NCBI GenBank assembly: GCA_007844125.1
Contig: CM017572.1
Coordinates: 44,863,527 to 44,927,526 of the forward strand
Direction: 5' to 3'
Source: Sinonovacula constricta
Taxonomy: Eukaryota; Mollusca; Bivalvia; Cardiida; Solecurtidae
DNA: 64,000 nt
Shown here: in pieces, positions 38,001 to 48,395 of the stretch
How positions within the stretch are numbered: position 1 is the stretch's first letter
How the letters are laid out: every line of letters starts with the position of its first letter
The notes under the pieces: generated by a model
Databases searched by the model: none
What the model was told of the DNA's origin: nothing
Seen by the model: only the letters and a program-made list of their open reading frames with translations
Made by a program: the position numbers and the translations under genes

Positions 38001-38175
38001 ATCATACGATTCATTTGCAAAATAACATTTTACCTACTCGAAAAATATGTGACTGTAGTGTAGAGGTGACAAAACTTTTGTAAGCTGAACAAAACAGACT
38101 AACCTCTTCGTATGACGGTGGCGGATGCAGGAATGCGGCATCTTCTGGGGTCATCACTTGAACTCCGTTCTCCAT
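28984..38175 (-). CDS. Gene A: unrecognised PPxY, four-module, CaaX-box protein (466 aa, 11 coding exons)
   Basis: The family is unknown to me. The gene was rebuilt from exons 38104-38175, 36721-36875, 36186-36365, 35427-35531, 34593-34723, 32816-32983, 32165-32280, 31236-31296, 30487-30714, 30021-30105 and 28984-29083. Every junction is GT/AG and all phases agree, giving 1401 nt. The start ATG follows directly on an acceptor, and an in-frame TGA lies nine bases upstream in the preceding exon. Residues 18-22 are PPPSY, a WW-domain ligand form. Four degenerate modules follow (about 73-140, 192-263, 291-361 and 384-437). Each has an amphipathic helix with an N/WL core, a strand rich in V/W plus ET or IQ, and a strand ending in an L/V-R-L/I-Y/F-Y-like motif. 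The C terminus is CAIL, a CaaX box whose Leu favours geranylgeranylation. There is no signal peptide or membrane segment. By inference it is a cytosolic, lipid-anchored repeat protein. Confidence 0.85.
30021..30105 (-). CDS. Gene A coding exon 10 (module 4 strands)
   Basis: Residues 407-433 with split Glu406 and Arg434. It reads SRQDSADIHQ then GFTGKRWITGI. The acceptor TTCCTAG sits at the edge of the 55-bp minisatellite, so its upstream splice context is repeat-derived. Confidence 0.8.
30106..30405. repeat. 55-bp minisatellite, copy A (~5 units)
   Basis: Degenerate units contain acagaaacactgtagtctct, acactggggataggcacacc and gccaacatggtcaa. The array lies in the intron between coding exons 9 and 10 and touches the acceptor of exon 10. 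The matching array in copy B is about three times longer. Confidence 0.85.
30487..30714 (-). CDS. Gene A coding exon 9 (module 3 end, module 4 helix)
   Basis: Residues 331-405 plus one base. It includes the strand TLRLFYVKS and the helix SMNKTMDRIDVWLRLT. Two overlapping donors are possible. GTCAGT keeps the frame with the next exon and is used here; GTGAGA, four bases later, would break it. Copy B differs at seven residues, the most divergent exon. Confidence 0.83.
31236..31296 (-). CDS. Gene A coding exon 8 (module 3 strand)
   Basis: A small 61-nt exon, residues 310-329 plus one base. It reads GVRVVNIQQFDAKV and ends MLG. The donor GTGAGTAAAT is strong and the acceptor follows a long T run. 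The protein is identical in copy B. Confidence 0.86.
32165..32280 (-). CDS. Gene A coding exon 7 (module 3 helix)
   Basis: Residues 272-309, with Gly271 split. It holds the helix of module 3, FESLLPRISHWLPRNQ. Copy B has two Leu-to-Met changes. Confidence 0.87.
32816..32983 (-). CDS. Gene A coding exon 6 (module 2)
   Basis: Residues 216-270. It begins TILSVETAK and ends with the strand QVVRIYYIKG and then PSAKEVI. The acceptor is GCCTCAG and the donor GTAGTG. Copy B differs at two residues. Confidence 0.87.
34312..34545 (-). mobile_element. tRNA-like SINE inserted in intron of gene A
   Basis: It matches 18850-19015 plus 19421-19442. Copy B lacks it at the equivalent site (about 54650-54850), so it was inserted, or replaced there, after the duplication. 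It lies just upstream of coding exon 5 and has a B-box-like GGTTCAGTCCC on the minus strand. Confidence 0.75.
34593..34723 (-). CDS. Gene A coding exon 5 (start of module 2)
   Basis: Residues 172-214, with Gly215 split across the intron. A Met/Gly-rich stretch (MMQGNMAMAGG) precedes the helix GLNETLTKINKDL. The donor GTAAGTGAG is strong. Copy B differs at three residues. Confidence 0.86.
35148..35310 (+). mobile_element. tRNA-derived SINE shared by both copies
   Basis: A tRNA-like head (gtggtgtagtggtacag and a decayed B box) is followed by a body with ggacttaatgtgggaagatc and an A-rich end. The orthologous copy is at 55390-55615, so it predates the duplication. Confidence 0.65.
35427..35531 (-). 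CDS. Gene A coding exon 4
   Basis: Residues 137-170 with split Arg codons at both ends. It is a proline-rich linker (NPHPGSPPQQ) after module 1. The acceptor is CTATTGCAG and the donor GTAAGA. The protein is identical in copy B. Confidence 0.85.
35712..35860 (+). mobile_element. SINE fragment, headless in copy A
   Basis: It shares ataagccggtggttatgcct with the fuller element at 56238-56440 in copy B. The tRNA-like head seen in copy B is missing here. Confidence 0.6.
36186..36365 (-). CDS. Gene A coding exon 3 (module 1)
   Basis: Residues 77-135 with split Ser76 and Arg136. It carries the first module: helix EAVNQWLKDNPG, strand LVAWKCETTE, then the Tyr-rich strand GYQVYLLGLR. The protein is identical in copy B. 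Confidence 0.88.
36721..36875 (-). CDS. Gene A coding exon 2
   Basis: Residues 25-75 plus two bases of Ser76. It reads VMGAYNTSIK... to LPKFDDF. The acceptor is TTTTCACAG and the donor GTTTGT. A SINE-like sequence with a B-box-like GGTTCGAATCC lies directly upstream of the acceptor. Confidence 0.85.
36876..36990 (+). mobile_element. SINE-like fragment abutting coding exon 2 of gene A
   Basis: A tRNA-like B box (GGTTCGAATCC) lies 30-60 bases beyond the exon 2 acceptor. The related sequence in copy B is at 57783-57990, where a TGCG microsatellite has grown inside it. Confidence 0.5.
38104..38175 (-). CDS. Gene A coding exon 1 (start codon, PPPSY)
   Basis: 24 codons, residues 1-24. The exon begins with ATG right after CTACAG and ends in the motif PPPSYEE before a GTTAGT donor. 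Copy B has the same length with three substitutions, and the PPPSY is unchanged. Confidence 0.85.
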
Positions 38176-38784
38176 CTGTAGCGAAAAATATGAAGCTGAA
38201 CATTTCTAAAGGTTTCCGTTGTCGACAATTTGGGGGCTGCTTCGGCGACCGCAGATGTGGTGGCGGCTGGGGTAATAATAAGAATCACAAAACAGCCCTG
38301 TCTGTTATGAACTGACAATTAGTTTTATGGAACCCTATTAGAGATATCTGACTGTTTGGACTGTGTTCCTTTCTTATGCATTATTGTTAAATGAAAATAA
38401 ATGTTTATTGGTGCCCTAGATCCATGTGATAGTAAAGCAGAACATCAAGCTTGTCATTATACAAATCATCCGGGTACGAGCAAGTAGGTTAGGACATACA
38501 CTAGAAAATGCACTATCAGTGAACAAAAAAACGTATACACGCATAGGGGTTTGATTAAAAGGGATTATTAAACCCTATACACAAAGAATAATAAGTTTGA
38601 TTGAAGAATTAGGCCTATGCAATGACCAATTGTCACCCCGGACAAATCAAATTGTGTAGGCATAACTCCTATGAATATAGACAGTGACTTATATAGGGTA
38701 ATTAACAAAAATGATTACCCAACCACAATTATATAACCATTAGCAGATAACTACATCCAATCATCCACGGCAAACATCTCTATA

Positions 38785-39186
38785 AAGATAGATAGATAGA
38801 TGAATAGATTTTATTGTATCATTAGGCAATTAGCCCATAAATACATAATTTTAACGATAGCATTTCGATATAACCAATGGTAATGTGCATATCATTTAAT
38901 TTGTGATAGTCAATGCAAGTCGTAAATCATCATCATTATCAACAACATAACTATCATTGTAATTATCATTATTGTTATCATCATTGTTATAAAAACTATC
39001 AACAAAGTGGCATTTTGTAACTTATGTCTATAAATGTTATGAAGATCAGCCCACACACAAACACACACACACACAAACATTTTGTTTATGGATATTTACA
39101 TGGACAAAAATAAATGTTTGCTCTACATATTATATTATTGAGGAAGTTAATATATTTATTTGAGTATTGCATTAAGTATTGTAAAG
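38785..39186 (-). mobile_element. LINE 3' untranslated end (minus strand)
   Basis: This is the sequence after the LINE ORF stop (minus TAG at 39187-39189). It ends in aataaaatctattcatctat on the minus strand with a TCTA-type tail. The intervening DNA contains CAT/ATT-rich low-complexity runs (about 38925-39000) and a CA run at 39052-39075. Confidence 0.6.
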
Positions 39187-39746
39187 CTACGTAGTGTTCT
39201 GCAATCTTTTCTTCCTTAGATCAAACAATTTAAAAATGCACATGGCTAGTTTTGAAATTATAATCCGGTTTTCGGATTTTAGCAATTCTGTAAATTTTAT
39301 CATATTTGGTCTTTTCCAATAATGTTGTTTATTGTTATGTTTTCTAATGGATTCATAAATAGAACATTCAAGTAAGAAATGGTTTTCATCTTCCAGTACC
39401 TGGAATGTTTCACATTTTCTCTCATTAACGGATGTAGGCGTTGGTTTATCCCACCTACCGCTTCCTATTTGTACTGATTGAATGCTTATTTATTGAATGT
39501 GTGTATATTTGTGGCCATACTTGTTTCATAATATTTGTTTAGGGCCAATGGCAATTTATTTGCCGACATGCATGAATAAATGATTTGATTTGATTGATTT
39601 GAAAAATTGTGTAATCTGTGAGATGACACTCTTAGTCTTGTAAGTGCTATTATAAGTTTTTTTATTACAATTGTGTCTAAGTATAATTTAAATCTAAAAT
39701 CACAAATGCGTTTATATGTATTTGATCGTGTAGATGATACTTTCAA
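39187..39746 (-). pseudogene. Non-LTR retrotransposon RT C-terminal domain, interrupted relic
   Basis: On the minus strand, one part reads KRICDFRFKLYLD then ALTRLRVSSHRLHNF (about 39605-39740). After an interruption it continues with GSGRWDKPTPTSVNERKCE and EDENHFLLECSIYESIR to a stop at 39187. The GRW...NERKC...EDE.HFLL.C..Y pattern is the zinc-binding C-terminal region typical of Jockey/CR1-like LINE polyproteins. The interruption (about 39490-39604) is a separate LINE tail in the opposite direction. Frameshifts occur at the 5' end. Not functional. Confidence 0.75.
39490..39604 (+). mobile_element. Short LINE 3' tail inserted into the LINE relic
   Basis: A plus-strand fragment contains tttagggccaatggcaattt and ends in aataaatgatttgatttgat, a repeated-TGATT LINE tail. 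It splits the minus-strand LINE frame between LHNF and the SGRW segment. Confidence 0.6.
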
Positions 39747-39766
39747 ACCATTTTTGATGGTAACAA

Positions 39767-39884
39767 TTGCTCACTCTTTGTTTAAATAATGTGATAATAT
39801 ATACTGCTGGTTGTAAAGATCTAATTAAAACGTATAAATTTACTTGCGAACTCTTTGCCATCAAAGCGGCGCTTTCTTGGTTAA
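39767..39884 (+). pseudogene. LINE RNase H domain relic, 5' part
   Basis: It ends with the motif CELFAIKAALSWL, typical of the LINE RNase H domain (acidic residue followed by helix A). It is broken by the inverted-repeat element 39885-41020 and resumes at 41021. Confidence 0.65.
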
Positions 39885-41020
39885 ACCCCGGTCACATTAA
39901 GGCGTACCTGCTGTTGCGCCGGGTCTACGCCTGGAAAATCAGAAAATTTTGGAGATTTCGCACAGCAAGCGCTCGCCTGTGGTACGATTTTTTGACGGCG
40001 TAGCCCCCTCTCCACAGGCGCACGCCAAAGTTTTCCATGTAAAACTTTTTTCCACGACTGTCACGATTTTTAGCCCTCGCAGGTTGTTGCGCACTACCTG
40101 CACGCTGCCTGAACCTTTGTTGATCGCTCATCGCTTCAGTCCCACGCCTTGTAGACGCCAAAACATGATGGTGGGAAGGGTTTCCCGCGCTCGCTGCTCG
40201 CACGCCCCCTGGTCAGGTGTGGCTCAGTACATGCGCCTTAATCGCACCTTAAGCGTGCCTTATGCGCACGCATGTTTACATGGTTTCTTGGTTTCGGTTT
40301 CGCCTCGTGGGACGAGCGCACTCTCATTTATCATTTTGGCACTGTTGAGGACAGACATATATTTTCTAAATTCTGTCAAATTTTCTTTACACATATTCAG
40401 AAGGGGGTCCCCAGTATTACCACAGTATTACAAGGACAGGGTGTAAGGATAGCAGTCATGCCTCCTAAAGGAAAAGGGAAGAAAAGGGTGCAGAAAAAAG
40501 GCCAAGATTTGGTGGAGGATGACACCAGAGAGGAGCAGGAGTCTCCTGAAGGCAGACCAGAGATCAACCTCGTTATTGGTGATGTTCCACAGGCTTCTCA
40601 CCCCTATATATACCAAAAATTTCTAGCGAAATCGCAACGTAAATCGCACAGTGGAGGTACCCTGCATGTGCGCCTGTTGCTCCTGCAAGGCACACTGCAT
40701 GTACCTCAAGCGTGCGATGTTTAAAAAATCGTGCATGAAGCGCACGAGGCGCAAGATTGTGGTACAATATGTGTGCGCTGAGGGCAAGCTGCCCACGCCA
40801 GACGCACGCCTCAAAAATTGTCACAGACGCAGACAATCGCAGCCATATGCGTGCCTGGCCTGCACCCTATGCGTACTACACGCTCAACAAGCCCACGCCA
40901 GCTGCACAAGATGAAACTTATGGTTTGAGGCGCAAGATCTTGGGCCTGCGACCTCTACCTCCCAGAAATTTCAGAAATCGCACGACCAAAAAATCGTGCG
41001 CCTTTAATGTGACCGGGGTT
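39885..41020. mobile_element. TTAA-flanked terminal-inverted-repeat element (1.14 kb)
   Basis: The left end ACCCCGGTCACATTAAGGCG is mirrored at the right end (reverse complement AACCCCGGTCACATTAAAGG). TTAA flanks both ends (39881-39884 and 41021-41024), and removing element plus one TTAA restores the RNase H reading path. TTAA is the piggyBac target site; a TTA duplication (PIF/Harbinger style) fits almost equally well because the ends differ by one A. The interior is richer in GC and in gcacgc-type motifs than its surroundings. It carries a short Lys-rich frame at 40458-40724 (MPPKGKGKKRVQKKG...) and no transposase motif I can name, so it is probably non-autonomous. Confidence 0.8.
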
Positions 41021-41300
41021 TTAAGTAATAGCCAATTTGAAAGTAGATCTATACACAGATTCGCTTCAAGCTCTACAGTCTGTGGACAACAAAAATAGAC
41101 CAGATCTAATTAGAGATATTTATAGAACAAATACAATAATAAGCAACTTAACACAAGTATTAGCCTGAAATGGATACCCAGCCATGTGGGAGTGACAGGC
41201 AATGAGGTCGCTGATCAGCTAACAATAGAGGTTCCAATGGAATGTCCTTAAAGCTTGGTTTAAGGGTGAAAGAAGCATACACCTTCAGACAGAGCCACTA
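41021..41300 (+). pseudogene. LINE RNase H domain relic, 3' part
   Basis: After the inserted element, one frame reads VDLYTDSLQALQSV, and after a one-base frameshift near 41168 another reads LKWIPSHVGVTGNEVADQL. YTDS and WIPSHVG..GNE.AD are RNase H active-site motifs of Jockey-type LINEs. The frameshift and later stops mark it as dead. Confidence 0.8.
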
Positions 41301-42951
41301 CAAACAAAAAGCATACGAAGAATTCCGGGAATATAAACAACTAAACTAATAAACATATTAACAGAACCACTCTGCATTTTCCACCTGATAATATAGCAGA
41401 TTCAATAAAAGGAACCTTATTTGTATACCTAGAAAAAAATAGATTTTAAAAATATTTAAATTGCATATAATCAGGTCAATTCCAAGTGAATGAGACCTGA
41501 TCATGCTAAAATTAAATGTTAAATCACAAACTCAGATTTAACTAGATAAGTTATAAATACAAATGAAGACTTAGTCGGCATTTTCCCCTCAAGGACGGAG
41601 GCGCCTTGCGCACCGACAGTAAAAATATTTAACTCAAATTTGACAAACTAGTTTAAAAGACAAATTCAGACTTAGTCGGTACCCCACTCCCCCTATACCC
41701 CCACCCCCTAACCCCACCCCCACCCCTGCCATCAGGGCCGGAGACGCCTTGCGCACCGACAGGGAGAATATTATTGTGACATGGCTAATAAAGACCTCCC
41801 CCCACGCCCTTTTGGAGCTGTAAAACATCAACAACAAGTGAGTCTGCCAAAAATAAAACAAAAAACTTAAGATCCTATTAAAAACAGCAATAGATGGCAC
41901 AGTCGGTAAATAACAGTTGTATTAGACAACAGGCTATGGCCGTCGGCGTCGACTAAATCATGCAAAAGTGGGGAGACTGCGAATATTGTAGTAATATATA
42001 AATTTAATATGCCCAGTCCCTCGCTACAAAACACACTTGTTATTGCACGAACATTATCAGTGGAAAATATATAAAAAAGTGCATAAAATGTAAGAAAATG
42101 ACCCTTCTTATATATGTATTTAACCATTTCCTTGTTCCCTTTAGCATGAACGTTTTACGGTCTTTCCTGCCATAAGTCGTGGACTTTCTCCGTATATAAA
42201 CGAAATGTATGATAAAGGAATGACTTAGGCGCGGTTGGGCCTCGGGCGTCCAGACATGGTTAAGGGAAAATAGGCACAGCACCCCTATTCCTTAAAAAAT
42301 AGCTTACCCTCACTATATAATATAATATAATTTCATACAAAATATGGGTTAGATCGTTATTCTGAAGTAGTGTTATAGTAGTCAATTTATAATTAATTGC
42401 GAAAACTGTTTTTGCGAGCAACAAGCAATGTCGTTAATTTGATCTTATGCCAATTACGTTAATAATGCATAATATAGATCTACATCCCCACAAAGTGTAC
42501 CTACTTTTTTGACAAGCCTATTGCGAAATATTCAAATGTAAATATAAGAAAATGCCAGACAATACTTTATAAATCAAATGATCTGACAAAGTCGCAGTCT
42601 GGTATGTAAATTTTATATATGAACACACAATCAGCAGAATATTACATCTACATATACCTGAATGAAATGATCAATTAAAAACAAAATAATATTACCTTCT
42701 TGGCTTATGAATTTAAATTAATCCCGTGTTTTTTAGCGCACATGAAGTTTGAACACCTTTATAGACAGCGATTTTGTTTTGTGAGAAATTACGAAATGCA
42801 CAGTTTGTTAAACTAGTACACCCCAGTATATATCGAACCACCCGTAGGGTTTGCTTTTCTTTAGAATTGTTAATTGCAGGTCAGTGAAGAACAGCAAATG
42901 CAGTGACTTAAAAATAAGTTGTCACGGATAGGAGGTTAAAAATAGACATAC
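41301..42951. other. Intron of gene A, no coding seen
   Basis: AT-rich DNA. From about 42300 it aligns with copy B from about 62270, so the region before that is specific to copy A. A C-rich stretch (41690-41730) lies between two similar segments that share ggcgccttgcgcaccgacag or a close variant. Confidence 0.5.
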
Positions 42952-43043
42952 CTGGGCTAATCACGTTTGGGTGATCTACGTTGGCGGGTAGCTGGCCGAC
43001 TCGCAGTAATTTACAGAGCTGTTCATGCTGTATGATACCATAC
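42952..43043 (-). other. Gene A 5' UTR exon
   Basis: A 92-nt exon bounded by acceptor TTTCAG and donor GTATGT, both conserved in copy B. Read in frame with the ATG of coding exon 1 it contains TGA three codons upstream, in both copies, so it is untranslated in that frame. Copy B is 14 nt shorter (62954-63031). Because it has an acceptor, at least one more upstream exon should exist; it was not found. Confidence 0.65.
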
Positions 43044-43059
43044 CTGAAATTTATTACCT

Positions 43060-43325
43060 GTCTGTCTGCCTTGGCATATACTGTCTGCCTGTTTTACTGT
43101 CTGTTTCTGTCCGCCTGTCTGCCTGTCTGCCTGCCTGCCTGCCTGCCTGCCTGTCTGTCTGTCTGTCTAACCTGTCTGTCTGCCTTGGCATATACTGTCT
43201 GCCTGTTTTACTGTCTGTTTCTGTCCGCCTGCCTGCCTGCCTGCTTGCCTGTCTGTCTGTCTGTCTAACCTGTCTGTCTGCCTTGGCATATCCTGTCTGC
43301 CTGTTTTACTGTCTGTTTCTGTCCG

Positions 43326-43359
<34 letters not shown>

Positions 43360-43640
43360 TGTCTGTCTGTCTAACCTGTCTGTCTGCCTTGGCATATCCT
43401 GTCTGCCTGTTTTACTGTCTGTTTCTGCCTGCCTGCCTGTCTGTCTGTCTGTCTAACCTGTCTGTCTGCCTTGGCATATCCTGTCTGCCTGTTTTACTGT
43501 CTGTTTCTGTCCGCCTGCCTGCCTGCCTGTCTGTCTAACCTGTCTGTCTGCCTTGGCATATCCTGTCTGCCTGTTTTACTGTCTGTTTCTGTCCGCCTGC
43601 CTGCCTGCCTGCCTGCCTGTCTGTCTGTCTAACCTGTCTG
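43060..43640. repeat. Minisatellite of ~81-114-bp units (6 copies), copy A only
   Basis: Units start with ccttggcata at 43069, 43183, 43281, 43387, 43469 and 43551. Each contains a variable CCTG/TCTG run. Length differences between units come from those tetranucleotide runs. Copy B has only one degenerate unit at the equivalent place (63045-63150). Confidence 0.95.
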
Positions 43641-44311
43641 TCTGCTTTTCCATCCTTCCGCCTTGATACATGCCTGGCGTCAAACCTACAAACCAGATCC
43701 GGTTCTTCTATTTGTAGTCCACTTCTTAGTCATTGCGCAATTGGTCACCTCTATTTAGATATTTGTCTAGTTTCTTTCCTTGCCAGAGATATAGGCGACA
43801 GTTTTGTATATAACAGGAGTACTTTTACATCCTTACAACAAAAAAGACATGTATCAATTGCTTTATTTTAACAAAAAGGTTTTGTATTGTTTTAAATTAG
43901 AGCAATATAAGGGTCAAATTGAACTAAAACAAAATTAGAAACTTGTACAAAGTTTTAAAACAAATGTCAATCAGTTTATAAACTAAGAAAGTGGAGACTC
44001 AATTTGTTTAGGAAAGTTACTGATACTATGACATCATCACAATTTTTATATGTATTCAACTTGTGTACATAATTAAAATAATATCGACCGTCCTGTATTA
44101 TCTATTATATATATACACTAGCATTTTATGGCATCAGATGGTGTGAAAACATCGTCGCATTACTTTCAGCTACACGTAATAACGCATCTCCGACTTTTAA
44201 CGAATACTAATGTTTCTATGTAAAGCGACACTCATTTCGTAAGGCCCTTCTATCTGAAATACACTGTCTTAATACAATTGGGTGAATTCACGACCTGTCT
44301 AATGTGGAGTG

Positions 44312-44427
<116 letters not shown>

Positions 44428-46949
44428 ATATATTATATGTATATTTATCTATATATATTATCATTGCTACCTAATGACACAGATGGAATAATCCCGCACA
44501 GAGTGTAAACACACAATCTCCAAGAAGAGTTGTCGTCCGTACAGAGGTGAATTGAGTGAAAGCCGATGTACAAGAGAGTGCGTAAAAATAAACGGCATTT
44601 GGGTGGCTTTTGCAACGATTGATCAAGACGCTATGAGCTAATGAAGCAGACGTTAATTTACATTGATACATCAAATAATCAAAATAAAGATCAGTGCTTG
44701 AGGAAGCTTTCGTTACATACAAAGTATCAAATAAGTTATTAAGTACAGCCCTTGCCGGTCTAGACGCGATGAATGAGATTACTCCATCACTCCTGAATAG
44801 ATGTTTTCGGTAGAGTCCAGTTTTAAAACAGCAAACTGAAAGTCTCGCACTTGTTTCAAGCATTAAATTCGTCCTGTAACTCACATTAACCAGCTTTCAC
44901 AATAGTTCGTCCAACATCTTTAACGTATATTAACAAAGAAATGTTGGAATTTCAAACACCATTTGAAAGGGAAGACAAACTAAAACTCTCGTGTCTAGCT
45001 CAAAAGCGACGGTTGTTTTTGTTCAATTTCGGTACCGTACAAGTTCGTACCTTTGTACCCGCGACCTGTTCGTTTGGTATATAAGTAAATATGACTAATA
45101 GCTCTAATTGGAACTTTTTATTCGAGGATATGTTGATAAGATTAAAGAAAAATATGTATATGTTCATTTAATTTACGTTACATGATAATTTCTTGTGAAG
45201 GTCAGTGACAGAGAAGAAAGTACTGACCTTTGAGATCTAGTTATCTTTGCTTTGGACATGACATCTCCAGCTAGTTAGTTGGATAAAAGAAAGAAATATT
45301 TTTGATATTAATTTGACAACCTACTTCAATGTGTTAAAACGAGAAAATCTGATTTATTGAATTATTTTTCATACAAATTTGGGCCGTGGTTAAAATATTA
45401 TTGACATTTCTAAAAAAGTGCACATATGCTATTCATTCTGTCTATCCTCACCGGTAAAATGCCACGATAAAATACTTATTTGACATTGCCAACTGGAAGT
45501 AAAAGTAATGCAATTACAGATACACTGCGTTATCTCAAAGTCGCTTGGATCTGGCAAAATACTTTGACTTAAAAGAAATTTGAGATATCAGATTTTATGT
45601 TAGTATGTGTATGATGAGTGATTTTTAAGAATTTGTACTACATGCTTTTGTATATTCCTTGTATGTCTCACTGTATGCATTTCCTTTGTGTTTAATTGTA
45701 TGTATTTTAGCTAATCATTTATATTCAAATAAAAAGAAAAAATGTTTTAATTTTATCTCGTTATTACACAAAACAGATATTAATGTTAACAATGTTAATA
45801 CATCTATGACGTCACGTTCACACTTTGTCAAGCTGTCGTGTGACAAGAATTGGCGGCGGCCTTTGATGTTCGAGTCAAGCGAGTCGGATTAGTAAGGAAA
45901 ACATGATCAGGGGCCCAGCAATCACTTTGAGTTAAAGCGGAATCCATCAGCGAATTTGTCTTATGCGGGTTTTCCTTCTATTGGGCAGTCCGATAACTAA
46001 GTTGTCTTCCCTTGAGTACTCTCCGAATGCGCATGCGCATTAAAACTTCCGGGGTATAAGTAGAAATTTTATCAGCGTGTATAACACACACATCAAGTGA
46101 TATGGAAAGTTGATTAAAGAAAGAAACAAAACCAAAATGGAAATCGCCGAAATATTGCTGAATATGTAAAGGTGTTGTTTATAGCGGGAAGGTGGTCGAA
46201 AACAGAACTGTTTCATTGCATCGATTTCCTCAAAACAAGTGGCTGCGACGCATTTTGATGGTATTATAACACTTCGCCCTCCCTTAACTGGTAATAGTTC
46301 GCCCTTGATTGGTAACAGCTCGCCCGAGATAGGTATCAGTTCGCCCTTGCTACATGTCGCCTTCGGATATAAGTGTATACATCGAGAAAAAAGTAAATTG
46401 GTTAATTTATTTATAACCATTCACATTGTATTTGTTTTCTTCGTCTTAATATACATTATGACCTCTTCTGATATAAGTGTATACGCCACCCTTCGCCCTT
46501 AAAAATCTTTAAGAAATTAAGTAAAAAGAATGTAAACTTATTAATTTTTTATTATTTTGACACCATTCACATTAAATTTATGCTTCTTTTGTCTCCTTCT
46601 TTATTATTATAAACATCGTATTATTAGCATCGTAAATTATTATATTTTTATTTTTCATATTTTAAAATTGTTTTAACCAAAGAAAAAAAATCTTATCCTC
46701 CCAGTACAATATACGAACTGTCACTGTTCCATGATTTAAATGCAATGTTGCGACCTAAAAAATAATAATTATACTGTGTACGTGGTTTATTTATTTCAAA
46801 TTGTATATTTAAATAAAATTCCGCTGTTGCAAGGATTTTAATGTTACTTAGTTGCATACATATTTTGTTGCAAATACTTTAATAAGGTTGTCATACTCAA
46901 GATGACTTGAGTATGCAGTTATCTTATAATTGCACATAAAAGCGTGAAC

Positions 46950-47185
46950 GTTAATTGGTGTTTGCCTACAGACATTATTGTGATGTTACCATTCGCACTA
47001 ATCTTGATTGATAATTAGTCAGTGTGATCTTGATTAATGTTTACCGACATAGGCGTATATAAAATTTAAAATTAATAAATTGGTCAGTGTGTGATTGTTA
47101 ATTGATTTTTGCCTAGTCATTATTGTGATGATAGCGTCAGCACTAATTTTGATTGATAATTAGTCACCATGATCTTAAAGGCATC
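46950..47185. repeat. Two tandem ~130-bp units inside the palindromic element
   Basis: The motif cattattgtgatg followed by gcactaat and ttgattgataattagtcac recurs at about 46970 and 47110. Confidence 0.7.
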
Positions 47186-47676
47186 TCGAAAGGAATGTGG
47201 TATCCCACTGAGCCAGGCCCCCACATGCTATGACCAGACCTGCTAATTGCTGGTCATCACTGCAGGGAGTCTTTAGCCAACATAGTACTAATCTGTCACA
47301 GTAATACCTCTGATGGGTTAATGCAAAACTAAATTACCTGCTAGTATGGATGTGAGACAGTAGGCTAGTTTTGCACAAAGCCACAAACATTATTGTTAGT
47401 GATAATGTGGGTTGTTTACTATATGATCCCTTACAAATTCTTTATTGCATTAATTACTAGGTGTCAATTTTGTAACTGCAAGATTATGTATTTATTTCAT
47501 AGCTAAATATTTAATTTTGAAAATACATGAGAGATACAAGTTTTAGTATTCAAAATGACTTAAAATGAGTCTGAAGGACATTATTCTGACAATGAATGAC
47601 TTTTTAAATTGCTTTTGTTAGAAACGTTTCGTTACATTTTACAAATCCAAATAAAATATAACTTAAAATATATATG

Positions 47677-48395
<719 letters not shown>

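Larger units (their letters stand above)
26450..44265. repeat. Segmental tandem duplication, copy A (~17.8 kb)
   Basis: This block aligns collinearly with 44612-63840. Anchors include 26470/44630, 27140/45240, 27430/49405, all eleven coding exons, 42300/62270 and 43700/63190. Exons are nearly identical; introns are recognisable but differ by many substitutions and indels. Copy-A-specific insertions include the SINE at 34312 and the transposon nest at about 38780-41240. The block ends just before a long (TA)n run that separates it from copy B. Confidence 0.9.

Noticed and set aside
45659..45892. 77-codon plus-strand frame in the left end of the transposon
   Set aside because: No transposase motif, AT-rich, and no counterpart in the right arm.
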